Source: Synchiropus splendidus
Lineage: Eukaryota > Chordata > Actinopteri > Syngnathiformes > Callionymidae
Reading direction: 5' to 3'
DNA: 64,000 nt
NCBI RefSeq assembly: GCF_027744825.2
Contig: NC_071345.1
Span: 16,958,001 to 17,022,000, forward strand
A program made the translations under genes and the position numbers. The notes beneath the pieces are model-generated. The model saw only the letters and a list, made by a program, of their open reading frames with translations, ran no database searches and was not told where the DNA came from. Shown piece by piece: positions 27,301-39,215 of the stretch (positions are counted from its first letter, which is position 1; each line of letters opens with the position of its first letter).

Positions 27301-28380
27301 GTCACCCGGCGCATGTAATCCTTCAACTGGAGTTAACGAAACCCAGAGTAGGTGCTTTGATATGTTCACGACATCATCATGTCGGAAATGTCTCCCTCTC
27401 AAACGGTGATTCGGTAAAACAAACTCATTTCCTCATGGCATCAACGCTTTGATCAGGGGATTGTGTGCATTCAGCCTCTGATGACACATACTTCTCTCGC
27501 AGTCGACCCCGGCGTCCCTGAGGGCGAATATAAAAGGGCTACATATCAAGACAGACACCGCTGCACTCCTTGCTATAGGTCCCTCTCTCCGCCTATATTA
27601 CAAAATATGATTTATAGCTTCTAAATACAGCCGTGAGGTGCTTTAATAAGACAGGGAGCTTATAAAGAGGGACATGTGATTAAGAGCAGATCCCTGATCC
27701 TCTTGGGTCAACAAAGAGCATATAATATAGTGGGGCGGCTGGAAGGGGGCTGTTATAGGACAGATGCACAGATGTCTTAAAAGTACTGCTCTTATGAACG
27801 GTCGGACAGGATCCAGCCAACGGGGAAACCAGCGCTCATCTTGTCTTGGAGAAACGCTGTTACCAAATGTGAAAGGAATTCTCTTTGAATGTATCTGTTA
27901 AAATGCATTTACGTCCAGGGGTAATAAACACAGCCATGCAATAATGCGTGGACTCGCAGGGTTGAAGTGAACCGAAATCTGCACTACCTCTGATGACTGA
28001 ACTGTTTAGAAACCCGGCTTGCTGGAACTCTTGAAGAATTACAAATGCTTCGTGTGACAGACTCCAGACATCACTTGCGCTAATTGTGGCATTTTAGTCA
28101 AAGGGTGGGGTCTCCGAAATCCCTTTTAAAGCAAAAAACACACGCAAAATATTCCTCTGTTCCTCTGCCTGTGCTGCACCTACAGCTAGCGTTCTGCGTT
28201 CTGTCTTTACTTACACAACATTGGGGTCAGCAGTCACTAAGACGAAGCTCATCCAAGCGACTCCCTCCAAAGGTTTTATCGTAATACAGCAAACATCTAT
28301 TCATTGCCATTGAGTTGAGAACACATAATCAGGCTCAACAAAATAAAATACAGTATACTGAGTTTTGCAACTAGATTTCC
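24385..28380. other. No gene seen; possible regulatory sequence at 27.3-27.9 kb
   Basis: No coding region is supported. The frame at 24525-24791 starts in a fair context (AAAATGGCG) and is rich in Glu/Gln, but has no domain or splice support. A short CTTGGTCT/GGTCTC-rich piece lies at 26789-26850. The sequence from about 27280 to 27900 is repeat-free and is discussed in the findings. Confidence 0.45.
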
Positions 28381-28512
28381 AACCCATCCTCACTGTCATG
28401 GCGTAATATATTGACTTTGGAATTTTGACTTTTGAGTCCTATACTGCCGCGGAAGGCAACCTTCAGCGTTGCATGTTGACTGGCTAGGGTTAGGCACCCC
28501 TTTTGATCCAGA
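28381..28512 (+). repeat. Local repeat family, copy 1
   Basis: Shares ordered words with 52233-52380: ATAATATATTGAC, TTGG, then TCCTATACTG, then GCATTGCATG/GCGTTGCATG, then GGTTAGG/GGTCAGG. It also shares CAACCCATCCTCACT and TGGCGTAATA with 52714-52743. The internal multi-copy evidence makes this an interspersed repeat of unknown class. Confidence 0.65.
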
Positions 28513-28695
28513 TTTAACAACTTGTCAATACTTAAAGCACCTCAAATGGCTGTGTGCTTCAGTCACAGTGACTTCCTGATGGCACCAACAGTGCCAAGGA
28601 GGTCAGCCTCATAAGGAGTTATTGACAAGGCACATCCAATGAAGGGTGCTTTGGAATATCTTATCCCTTTTTTTACACCCATCGAAAAGGCTTTG

Positions 28696-28992
28696 TCAGG
28701 AGGAAAGGAGGAAAACTTCAGCCCGTCTCTGCTGACAGCGGACGTCAGGAACGGCTCCATTAAATTCTGTGGCAAACTTGGAGATTAAAATCCCTCGCAG
28801 CCAAAGTCCCACTTCCTTGTCAGTCCAAACGTCGTCCAGACGTGCTTGGTTGTTTTGAGATGAACGTATGAGGAGCTCCAGCTTTGGTGGACCAGAGAAG
28901 GGACTGTCACTGCCTGATGTGCTTGTCCGCCTGCCGGATGTGGTCGGGAAATTCCGGTACTGTAACCGTAAGCTAGTAACACGTATGCGCAA
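28696..28992 (-). pseudogene. Possible remnant of a SANT/Myb-like DNA-binding domain
   Basis: A 98-residue minus-strand frame contains WTDKEVGLWL at residues 56-65 followed by SKFATEFNGAV at 71-81. This spacing resembles the start of the SANT/Myb-like domain found in PIF/Harbinger-type transposon proteins (a W-x-D-[KR]-E-V helix, then an E-[LF]-[DN]-G-A motif). The frame ends before the later Cys-containing helix expected of the family, and no partner nuclease gene is visible, so at best this is a decayed piece. The match is by eye and short; chance similarity is quite possible. Confidence 0.22.
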
Positions 28993-31900
28993 GTTCTACA
29001 AACAAGAGGTTTACTGGTAAGCGCATGCCCTGCTCAACTTAGACCGAAACTGATGTGCACCTGAAGATAACTACATGTAAAGTATGCGCGAGTATTCACT
29101 GTGACACTACCTTGTGCGCGCAAGTGTTTATTGCATAATGATGTCACGTTGCCACAGTTGAATTTGTTGCTGCCTGATATGGTCCGTCGCTGCATAAACC
29201 TTGTTCAGCGAAAGTGTAAATGTGAAACAACACTGTATAAGGAGAAGTGTTTCTCATACACTGTTTCGGAAGCAATACATTGCACATTGCATATGTATTG
29301 GAGGAAGTTGCCCTTACACTGCAGCTGAGGATCTGTAGAAGCCATTAGGCTTTAACAGAGACGTTGCTGCAGCTGCACGGGCCGCTGAGATTCAGGCTGT
29401 GATTTGCTGTGGACTTAGGCGTGTGGCAGGCAGGCAAGGTCTCATCATCACCGCCACCACTGGCTCAGTCGCAGCCTGTTACTCTCTCTGTGCGGTCCAG
29501 ACTGTTGACCATCTGGGAGAGGCGGAAGGGGACGACTGGATCTCAATCCAACTAAAGCTGTCAGCAATGCAAATCATTTCCCCCGTCTGTCTGTGCCGAG
29601 GAAAACGAGAGGAAGAGAGAAATAGAAGCAGACAGAGGGAGGGACAGAGACGGCCGTCCACACTCCGCCGAGCGTCTGCTCACTGCTAACCTCCTCTGGT
29701 CCTGCATTGCCTCATCCAACATGAGCTCAAAATGGGCTGGGACCCATGTGTCAGGGGTCGCACTGTGGGGACTAGGCTTGGCCCGAAAGCCTGGGAAATG
29801 TGTAGATATCTGACTGTATATATTGCTGCTGCCAAGAGCGAGCAGTGCACGCTTTGCCTGTGCACAAACACGGAAATGGACGTACACATTCGAAACACAT
29901 GGCAAAAGAAGTGAGTGTAAAACTGTGAAGAAAGGAAGGGAGGACATGCTAGGTAAGCAGGTTGGGAGCATCATGGTCGTGCTGCGGGGCTCCCACCCCC
30001 CCGTTGTCCTTCCACCACACACACCTCACAAATCATAGCTGCTTCTCACAAATCCACATTCCTCAAGATTCAACTTCATGAGAAACATATGGCTTACGTG
30101 AATCACATTATTCCTGATTAAGTGAGTTTTGGAGGAAGGCATCCATAATAAACACTTTGAATATCAGACTTGAATTCATCTTACATTGTACACTGGAAGG
30201 GAAAAAAAAAAAAATCCAGAGCAGGAAATCCGGTGGGAGTGAGGAGGTTCTGTCAATGATTCAACTGTCATTTCCTCAAATTACCATTCGCTCAGCCATC
30301 CATGAGAGACCTGTGGTGGAACCACTGCCTTTTATGTAGATGGAACCTGAGCTGCTTGTGTGTGTCTCATAGATTAGGTTAATAATAACACATTCAATAA
30401 TGTGTCCCTGATATTCTTCAATCTTCAAACCCCCAAACGAATTTCAGGATCCAAGATTCAAGGTGACTCTTGTTTGCTGGAGCTGGACAGACTGACACAC
30501 ATGGGTAGGGAGGAGTCTGCATGGACTATGATGCTCCCTTGAGTGATTTTTTTTGTTGTTGCTAAGAATAAGTATGAGCTGGAGAGAAAAGAAATGGCAT
30601 TAAGTGGAGGAACGAGAGTATAGAAAAAGCTACAGATGTTTAAATATTGGGCACAAATATCCAGAATCTTGGACATCAAACCCAGTCACAAAGACGATTG
30701 TAACTGTAATTTGAACATGCAAAAAAATCTTGAAAATTGATGCGGAACAATTTCCTCAAATATAATAAACATTAATCTTCCGCCTAAATATTTGAGCCAA
30801 ATGTATCCTCCTAACAGCATAATGCTTGTCCATGAGTCATGTAGCCCGGAGGAACATAAAACTTTATTAAGCTGTCTATAAAGCCTGAAGATCTAAATGA
30901 CACCTGTGATTATTAACAAGCTAAGAACAGAGCCATCTATGATGGAAAACACGTCATGGCAATGTTGGCAGAAAAGCAAGTGATTCCGAGCTGTGACGCA
31001 CAGGAAACTATTTTGGCAAATAAGGCACACAGCAGGAAGCGTGTCAATAAACGAAAGGGAGATTGAGAATGAAATCTGGAACAGAACGAAACAGAATGAA
31101 TGAGTGACCAGGGTTTGTTTTCCTTGAGAGGTCCACCTGCAGTTGTAAAATGGTTTTTTTTTTTTTGTGTGTGTCAAACCCCTGGCATTATTTTCTATCA
31201 CGGCAATAACCATTTAGAGCGGATGTAATCCAACATGAGATGTTAAAGGCCCTCACAAACCTCCTTTTTTTGTATTCTCAGTGTGGTTAAGAAGAATTGT
31301 TTTGAGCTTGTGCAGGATATTAGCTGTTAGACTGCCCAACTTCAATCTTCTAGGATGCCGAAATATCAGGTTTAGGACAGTTTGAGTATTTTTTTTTACA
31401 TTTTTTTAATGAAAAGTGACACTTGAATAACACAAAAGGGGGAGAGGGTTTTCTGCGTTTGTGAAATCTATTAATCGATGTTACACCCACATGCAAATAT
31501 TCATCTAAACCCACTATCCCTAGAGTCCAAAACCCAGCTGCTTCAATCCATACAGTGATATGTCCAGGTTTGAAGTATGTGGTGTAGATTGTTTGACCAT
31601 ATTTTTAAATTGATAATGTATCCCAGTGGAGCATAATGTCATATTCAGTGGCCCATGGATGCAACGTGCACAAACTGAAATTGTTTCGGTACAGAGACTT
31701 CCCTTTAACCTGATCCAGTAAGATGATCGCTCCTCTGCGTTGAACTGAACGACCATGCGTCTTAGTCATGGTGGCTTCTTGGAGCTACTGTTAGTAAAAA
31801 GTAGAGCCATTTAATGTCTGTACATAAACCGAGTGACAGCTAAGCCGGAGTAGTGATGATAATAAATGAGTATCAAAATTATGAAAATGTGTTTTCAGTA

Positions 31901-34900
31901 CTGACATTTCAATAATGGATGACTTTAAAAACACTTAACATCACGAAACGTTTTGTTGTTCAACTTCACTCCTTCACTCGTGATTGAGGTACAGTATAGC
32001 CTACTGAAAGACTAGGGTTGTAAATGTTTCCTCATAAATATTTAGGCTACATGCATTTTAACTTTGATTTGTAGGATTGCTATGGTACAAGTGCCTTCTG
32101 ACCAAGAGCAACTGCTGAGAGATGTAACAGTACATAATACAAAGCACTGCAGGTATATGAAACAATGAAGGTGCCGGGAGAAGGGACACACTTTTTCTTC
32201 TGCATTATATGCTCCTTCACTGCAGCAAAGTCCATTAAAGGACTTGACCTATATTCATTTCTCAGAATCCACGCACGCTGCCTAATTCCAACATAGAAAT
32301 AAGACATTTTATTACACCTGTAGCAACGCACAGAGCCAGTACAGTTGCGATGATGAGCAGAGGATCTGGATAGATTTTGATGAAACTGAATGTAAACTCA
32401 ATGAAAGTGTGTGTTGACAAACGTCGTTCATTGTTCTGACTTTGTGGTCTGTCTCACCCTCTTTGCTCAGAAGAAGCGTTTAGAGCTACAGTTATAGGGT
32501 TAAAGTCTCCCACAGATGCATCAGAAGTGCAGGTCACTTTAGTTAGCCGCTTGAAAGGGGCACAAAGACAGATATCATTCTCTATTAAGACTGACAGTTG
32601 TGGCGCGACTGACCGAGCTTTACGAAGTTGCCAAGACTTGCATTCGTGTAGAGAGGCTTTACAGCATGCAATGAGTGCGATGCACTACCACTTGTAATTT
32701 TAGCTTTGCACATCTTACAAATCGCTAGTCATCACTAGTAGTCGGTCTTTCCTAGAAGCGTTGAAATATCTATTGGACCATATCCAACCCTGGTCGCGGT
32801 TTTGATTCGTGTCATCCAAAAGTGCATTTTCCGTTTCCATCCAAACACTTTCATCAGCCGAATTCTCAAATTCCATGAAAACTCATACTACGACATGCAG
32901 AGAAAAATGTTTGCTAATCCTCGCCCCACCCGTATTCCCCCGTTTCTCGTCCAAGTCCCCATCCCACCTCCTCTGCTGGCTTCCATAACGCCGCTGATCT
33001 ATGAAAACATACAAACATGACACTGAGCCTATGATAAACACCAGGTCTGTACTTGGGGAGGAGAGGAAATCAACCCCAGTTCAGGATGTGACCACTGCCT
33101 GTGCCTTGATCAATCATACTCCAGCAGGCCTGAATGTGGGGGGCATATCAGTCAGAGGGGGGTTGGGTGGTGTACGCCCTCATAAACACAAACTGCTGAT
33201 ACACAGAACTACCCATGGGCACCACATCCGAAGAGTTAACAAGTCTCTCAGGCGGAGCAGCAAAGAATGATCCGGCAGCAACAGGAATCCAGTGTCACAG
33301 CGCTGGGTTTACACTTTCAACTCCTTCCCTTATCTTCCAGATTAGCTCGATAAGAGAATTATGAAGCCAGACATCTAAAGCTTCCTGGGGGGTCAATGGC
33401 GTGATGAGAGACAGCCTGTGATGGGAGACTGCCGCCTCTGAAACGTTTAACCCTCCGAGAACATACATGCAGACACACATACGCTCAGACCCCCACCAAA
33501 GTCCCCACTTGCTCCTAGTTCCCTCATCCTTTCTCCTCTTTATCAGAAATGGAAGGAGGGAGAAACAAAGGCAGAGGGAAGCAGAGGAAGGGGGTGCATG
33601 CAGATACCCTTGCTCCTGCTACTTCCTTCCTGAGCATTCCAGGTTTTGTGACCCTCCTTCAAGGACAAAGAGCTGAAACACACTTTCCTTCTTCTCAAAA
33701 TTCAGCCAAAAAGGAAAGAGGGGGTTGGCTTTTTTTTTTCTCTCTCTCTCTCTCTGAGTTGCAGGATGTAAAAGGATGATAAATTATGGAGGTCAGGAAG
33801 TCACCTGGTCACAAGAGCGACTCAGCACCGCGCAGGTACTAGCATCTGGGTTTGGAATGTCTGCCTTCCTGAAAGTAATGTATGCAACGCTGGGAATAAG
33901 ATATCCTTGTGCCTCAGCAGGTTTTTCATTACTTACACGAAACATCAGCCAACATGAGCCTTCGCCGCTGCAAGCGACAAACACTGGAAATTCCAAATCT
34001 TATTTTAAATAAGGAAAAAGATGGTCATAGCACTTTAGAAAGACATTTAAGTAGTGATGAAATACAATAATGCTAGGAGAGAAGTCTGGGTTTCAACTGC
34101 GATGAGACATTTAAATCCATGGGCAGAACATGGATTCTTTTAAGGAAACTTGAACATTGCATTTTTTTATGTACTTGACAACAGTGTTTGGAATAGTTTC
34201 ATCATTATGTGATGTGACATGTTTGACTTATCGTTTGACTTACACGTCATACGTTGGCAATCGCTGGATGAATAAAATCAAGGTGTCACAGGGCATAAGA
34301 AGAAAGACTTGTTTGGTTTTGAACGAACCTTTATTCACTTCAGTAGTTTCTCACCACTACTGTTCGCACAAGCTATTTCAATTCAGAATGATCTAAAACC
34401 AACAAACTTGACTTCATGAGCTACAGCATCCAGTGTCAATAGAGTTTTGGAAACTGCTTCTGACCTCACTCGCTAGTAGGCACAGGGCGATGTGGTTCAG
34501 GTAACTGTCCAATAATCTACGAGCTGTTGAGGTGTCCATGGGCAAGGCATCATACCCACAATTTACGTGAATGTGTATGAGTTATCATGGCCAACGGCGC
34601 ACATCGACAGCCACGTTGTCATCAGTTTGCCCCAGGGCATCAGCTGCCACAGAGCTTTGTAGTTAAGGAATGCAGTGTCTCTCTTTTTCTTTTCTAGTTT
34701 GCCTTTGTGATGCCGAACTTGTTCCAGATGCTGTACCACGGAGGGCAACGTTTGCTGTGGCTGAAGATGCCTCCAAAACAATTCTAATAGATTGTTTTCG
34801 TGTGTGCCAGCAAGGATCGCTGCATCTGGGTCAGAAATGTATTTTAGGAACTTTTCAGATTGTTGATGGGATGTTTAAAAACATACTCATTTATACATTT

Positions 34901-36785
34901 ATTTGAAAAGTGAATGCACAAGAGACATATGCCGGATGCGAACCACTGTACCCCCATGGTGATTCTATGGGACATTAGAACTTACCCCGCCCTTCTGTAC
35001 ATCTCCCCTACATTTCCTGCCACCTCTGGAACTCTCACCAATAACCCGTAGCGTGATACCTTCATCATGTGTAACCAGTGATGCAATCCGCCGCCCGTGG
35101 CAGCATTAAACCTCTCCCACTGACTGCAGCTGCTGCCCCAACAGCTTCACCATCTGCTCCAGTATCATCCTGGTCTATCCCCCGGGCTAACCATGCACGA
35201 CCTCCGCCTCCCTAGTGCCCTCACCCCTGGCTCTGCCCAGCCGCGCTCTCATGCCATGCAAATCTAATCCAAAAACACTTCCTATAGCAGCCTGTTAATG
35301 TCAGAGTGGATTTCCTCTGTGCTCTCCCTGACCCAAAAAAGGAGCACCACCCTGCCACTTTGCCAGGAACCTTCCTCGGTTTAATGTTTCCCAACAAACG
35401 GCAAAAATGCTTCGGATCCAATAAACCGACCTCTGATATTTATTAGGCTGTTATTCAACTATTCCCTCCCTCCTAAACCAAAGGCTGCAACGCACGCATG
35501 GAAGCAAGTGTATCCCTCACACTTTCACACATGCACATACCTTTCGTCAGCTGCGGACATATTAGTAATTTAAATGAGGAGCAGGAGATGAAAGAGATAT
35601 GTTGACACGGTGTTACAGTACACGTTTTGCTGCACTTGGAGCAGCAGAGGTCAGGAAGAGGAACAGCGGCAGGAAATTGAGTACGTTTCTTGATTAAAGG
35701 CCACTGAAACTTCGAACCTTTGACTGAAAGCCGATGCATACGCTTCCAGGACATGTGTGTGTTTATTTTCCATTTTGCTCTGGAAAAATAGCAAAACATT
35801 CACGGAGAGTCACATCATGCACACAAATGCACTTTTGAGTTTCTGCCCGTGGGAGTCTCCACAGCTGAAATGAGTTGTCTCCACTCTGTTTGACCACCTG
35901 TGTTCTTCACGGTGTCTATAAACATCTTTATGAATACCATCCCACCGTTCCAACACACTTCTGGTCTGTTATATCACCGACTGCACTCACTTCCAAATAC
36001 ATCCCTCTTTATTGTATCCAGGCTCTCTGATTTCATTTACTTTTCACTTTCATTTTTACCAGTCAAAGCAACTGACTGACTTGACTATGAATCTAAGACC
36101 ATGGTCTTGGTCAGAAATGGGTGAACAGCCAATTCCAGGTTTAGGAGTTCAGGTATTGTGTGTACACTTCAATAGAAAGAAGGACCTTGGACACATTACA
36201 TAGGTGGCCTTGGTAAACCCCCGGCTGCACTGTAGGTTTATGACAACAGGAAAGTTGGCGGCCTACATATAAGCAAGAGAAGAAATGATGGAAGCTCCTG
36301 AATCAAGTCCATTGTCTAATCCAGTCCTTGGTGATACTGAATGCCATGAAACTAAAGTCGACCTGTATATAACATACATAGGCACCTCTGAGACTCCGGG
36401 TAAACTGGATTTGTGGTGGAGGTCCTGATAATTCCAATAAATTCCAAAACTTTTAGCAATCTATCTCAACTTTTAGAGACAAGAAATTGATCGCGTTGCG
36501 TAAGAGAACACATTTGTATGTTCTCCATCCAAGAGCATCTCATCTTTTTCATTCTGCTCTTATCTTTTTGAGTTTCTTCACCTCGATTTTTTATGTGGCC
36601 CAAAGCAAAACCCATCACAAAACGTTAATGGCAGATGCTGCAAATTATTATTTTCAGATTTAAATACATTGACTTTATAGATTTTGACCTTGTGAATAAA
36701 ACAAAACTGCTACAGGGTTTTGTAGTACATTGACAGCTAAGAAAAAGACGTTTGAAAAAGTGGAGTTTTCGAGACGATTTCCTTA
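28993..36785. other. No gene seen; gene-poor interval
   Basis: No supported gene. It contains poly-T runs (near 31151 and 31388), a CT microsatellite at 33740-33756 and one exon-like interval (33765-33835, see findings). The frame at 29561-30022 (minus) is long for this window but has low-complexity Ser/Leu content and no domain. Confidence 0.5.
33740..33756. repeat. CT microsatellite / polypyrimidine tract
   Basis: An uninterrupted CT run directly after poly-T. Together they form a polypyrimidine tract of about 27 nt that precedes an AG, as a 3' splice site would. Confidence 0.9.
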
Positions 36786-36870
36786 CATTAGGGGTGGGAT
36801 TTGATTTTAAAAATTAATCTAATTAATTTGAGAATTTATGATTAATTACTCTCAATTAATTGCAGTTTAA
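36786..36870. repeat. AT-rich interspersed repeat (GGGGTGGGAT ... ATTAAT)
   Basis: Begins AGGGGTGGGATTTGATT and continues with clustered ATTAATC/GATTAAT words up to CAATTAATTGCAG. I recognise this as a sequence type that recurs in fish genomes, but no second copy exists in the window. Boundaries and class (probably DNA-transposon-derived) are uncertain. Confidence 0.4.
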
Positions 36871-37129
36871 TGGTATAAGAATATTTGTCACAAGAAGCCA
36901 CAATTGTCAATTTGAATGAATTTGGTTCATTAGGGAAACAAATGATATACATACATTTAAACAACAAAACAGTTTGACAATGGCACAATAAATCACACTG
37001 GTGGCTATATTCAAGTTTTTATATCACCTTATTCAAGCTAAAGCTCTTTTAATGTCTTGAAAATATTTGTATAAGAATTTCAAGTACATTCAGAGTAGTG
37101 GAAACTCTGGCCATTGTGTAGTGATAAAC

Positions 37130-37169
37130 ATCCCTGAACAAAAGCAAACAGAAGCTTTTGTTCAGGGAT
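37130..37169. repeat. Perfect 16-bp hairpin with 8-nt loop
   Basis: Left arm ATCCCTGAACAAAAGC (37130-37145), loop AAACAGAA, right arm GCTTTTGTTCAGGGAT (37154-37169). The arms are fully complementary. The stem stops sharply, which is short for a microRNA precursor; it could be an ex-terminal inverted repeat pair or a structured transcript element. Confidence 0.92.
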
Positions 37170-39141
37170 TCCTCCATGTTTGTTGTTGTTGTTATCATCC
37201 TAGCTGCCACGTGTCTTGTGCATCAGTGTGATCAGTGGACCAGGAACTCCTGCACTGACAAAGGTTCTGTGTTGTCTGGAGAGCAAACTGTATTTAATTT
37301 AATTTAATTTCCCCCACACGTTAGTCCCACAACTATATCGATATCGGCTGTAAATTACATCTTCGTCAGCCGTGAGGACAGATGAGTCAGAGGCCACGCC
37401 CTCTCGCCAGTTGGTCAGTCACATAGTGGTGTATAAACCTCAAACAAGGATCTGAAATTGCACTTACGCCATCTAGAGACGTTGATATCACTCTCAACTA
37501 AATAAAGCTTTTGGAAACATTTGCTTTCAATGGTCGACCGCTTCTTGACATTTCGCTGGAGACTTTGAGGGAAGGCCTTATACTAATGGCGGTAGCAAGC
37601 CCAACAGGATGAAGGTTCCGTGTGAAAGCGTTTGGGACACTGAATAAAAACAGGTCATGCAATTACAGCGTCTCGCCTATTATTGTGCAAAGAGTCTATG
37701 AATGGAGAAAGGCCTGACAATCAACCAAGTCTTGAGCATGAAGAATGCGCTAACTACGTCCAGGTCACTAGAGTGTTTGGGATTTCCAGTATGACCTGAA
37801 GAGCGAGTGGATATAAAGAAGGATCGCAGAGTCTCACATCGCTTGCCCGAACATCTGGGGACAAACTAGTAAAATCAGCAGCCAGCTTGGCAGCCGTAGT
37901 TATTGTTTGGCTCCAGTTACCATGTGGACGGACACCGGCGCGTAATGACCACTTTGTTTTTGTATGGAAATAACAGGCACCCACTGGAAACTGCCTTGTC
38001 GGCCTTCATAATTAATGCTTTGGTGTTCCAGTCGGGATTTTCTCATTTTGGAGTGGATAGATGAATAATACACTTCTCACGTCGAAGTAGGAAAATATCA
38101 CACAGAGGAGGCCTGAAAAGCAAGTGCTCGACTTTGTCCCTTGGCTGAGCAGGGTGTTAAACAACTGACACACCGAAAAACAACTTTATTAGGTGCATCT
38201 CCGCCTCTTCCTCTCTTTCAGTCGAGCCACTGTTTCCTCGTGTCCCTTGACCCCGCAAGTTCTCACACCCTCTGAGCATGTGGTTATCAATCGTCCCTCA
38301 GCGACACCATCAATCTCTGTGAAAATCTTTCCTCTGCAAGTCGTTTCCTCGACTGCCAGTGTGTTCCTTAAAACCTTGCTGCAGCTCCCACTTTTCCTGC
38401 CAAGGTGGACGGATGCTAATAAAACTGTCCTAGTCCGTCATGAGACGCCCCGGGAGAGACAAGGAGGGTGGGGTTGGTGGAGGTCTCGAACGATAGCTGA
38501 GAAAAGATCCATGTCTTGCTCTCAGACCTCAAAAGCTCATGAATGATAAACAGGGTTTAAAGGAGACAGTAAAACACAACTGTTGCATATAGTCTTCAGT
38601 TCAAGTTAATTACCAAATATATGGGGGTTTGATGAAATGGGTCTCTGGGGAGTGATCAGGCAGAGTAGCTGCAGGCCAGCTGAAGACAGTCGTCTGATCA
38701 GCGGCAGTGACTCACACACATTCCTGCGACGGAGACCTGGTCTGTGTAAAGGACTTTGGTCTGTGGTGGTGATTCATCCAGGGGCCACCATGAAAGCAAA
38801 TCATGATCAACGCAAACAAACAAATTCAGACCGCAACCTGGAAATATACATGTAGTGTGTGTCAAATGCAGTTGTCTGTTTTAAAAGAGCTCAAAGTTGT
38901 GACTTCACTAAGGGACACATCCACCTATTGATGGTCGTCTGACAATCTCCGACTGCTGATACATAAGCACAGTATGCAAGGTTAGTTGCAGCCACCAAGT
39001 TATGTTGAATTTATTAGAATTGTCACCAGCTGCTTGTCCAGATAGAAAGTGTCCATCACAGTAGCTGTGTCAGTAATAAGTTAAGATAAAGTATCTCACA
39101 TTTAACAGGCCGGTGGGCATTTATCTGGGAGGCACTTAAGA
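37170..39141. other. No gene seen
   Basis: No gene or repeat family is supported. The frame at 38193-38546 follows a good polypyrimidine-AG (38195-38220), but no matching donor or domain was recognised. Confidence 0.45.
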
Positions 39142-39215
39142 CAGGGGTGTCAAACACTTTAGAGGTCGTAATACTGTATTAGACAGTCACAGGCCGATCA
39201 AAACACATTTATTGC
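39142..39215 (+). mobile_element. hAT-like terminus fragment
   Basis: Starts CAGGGGTGTCAAAC, the classical terminal sequence of hAT-type non-autonomous elements, and continues with a short GGTCGTAATA...CACAGGCCGATC body. No matching right end or target duplication was found, so this is probably a truncated copy. Confidence 0.5.

Noticed and set aside
27529..27536. TATAAAAG as a core promoter
   Set aside because: TATA words are common by chance; no first exon, reading frame or CpG-rich region follows.
29561..30022. 153-codon minus-strand frame
   Set aside because: Low-complexity Ser/Leu/Pro content, overlaps other frames on both strands, and shows no domain or splice support.
38193..38546. 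Frame after the polypyrimidine-AG at 38195-38220
   Set aside because: Good acceptor-like sequence but no donor in a sensible place and no recognisable protein.
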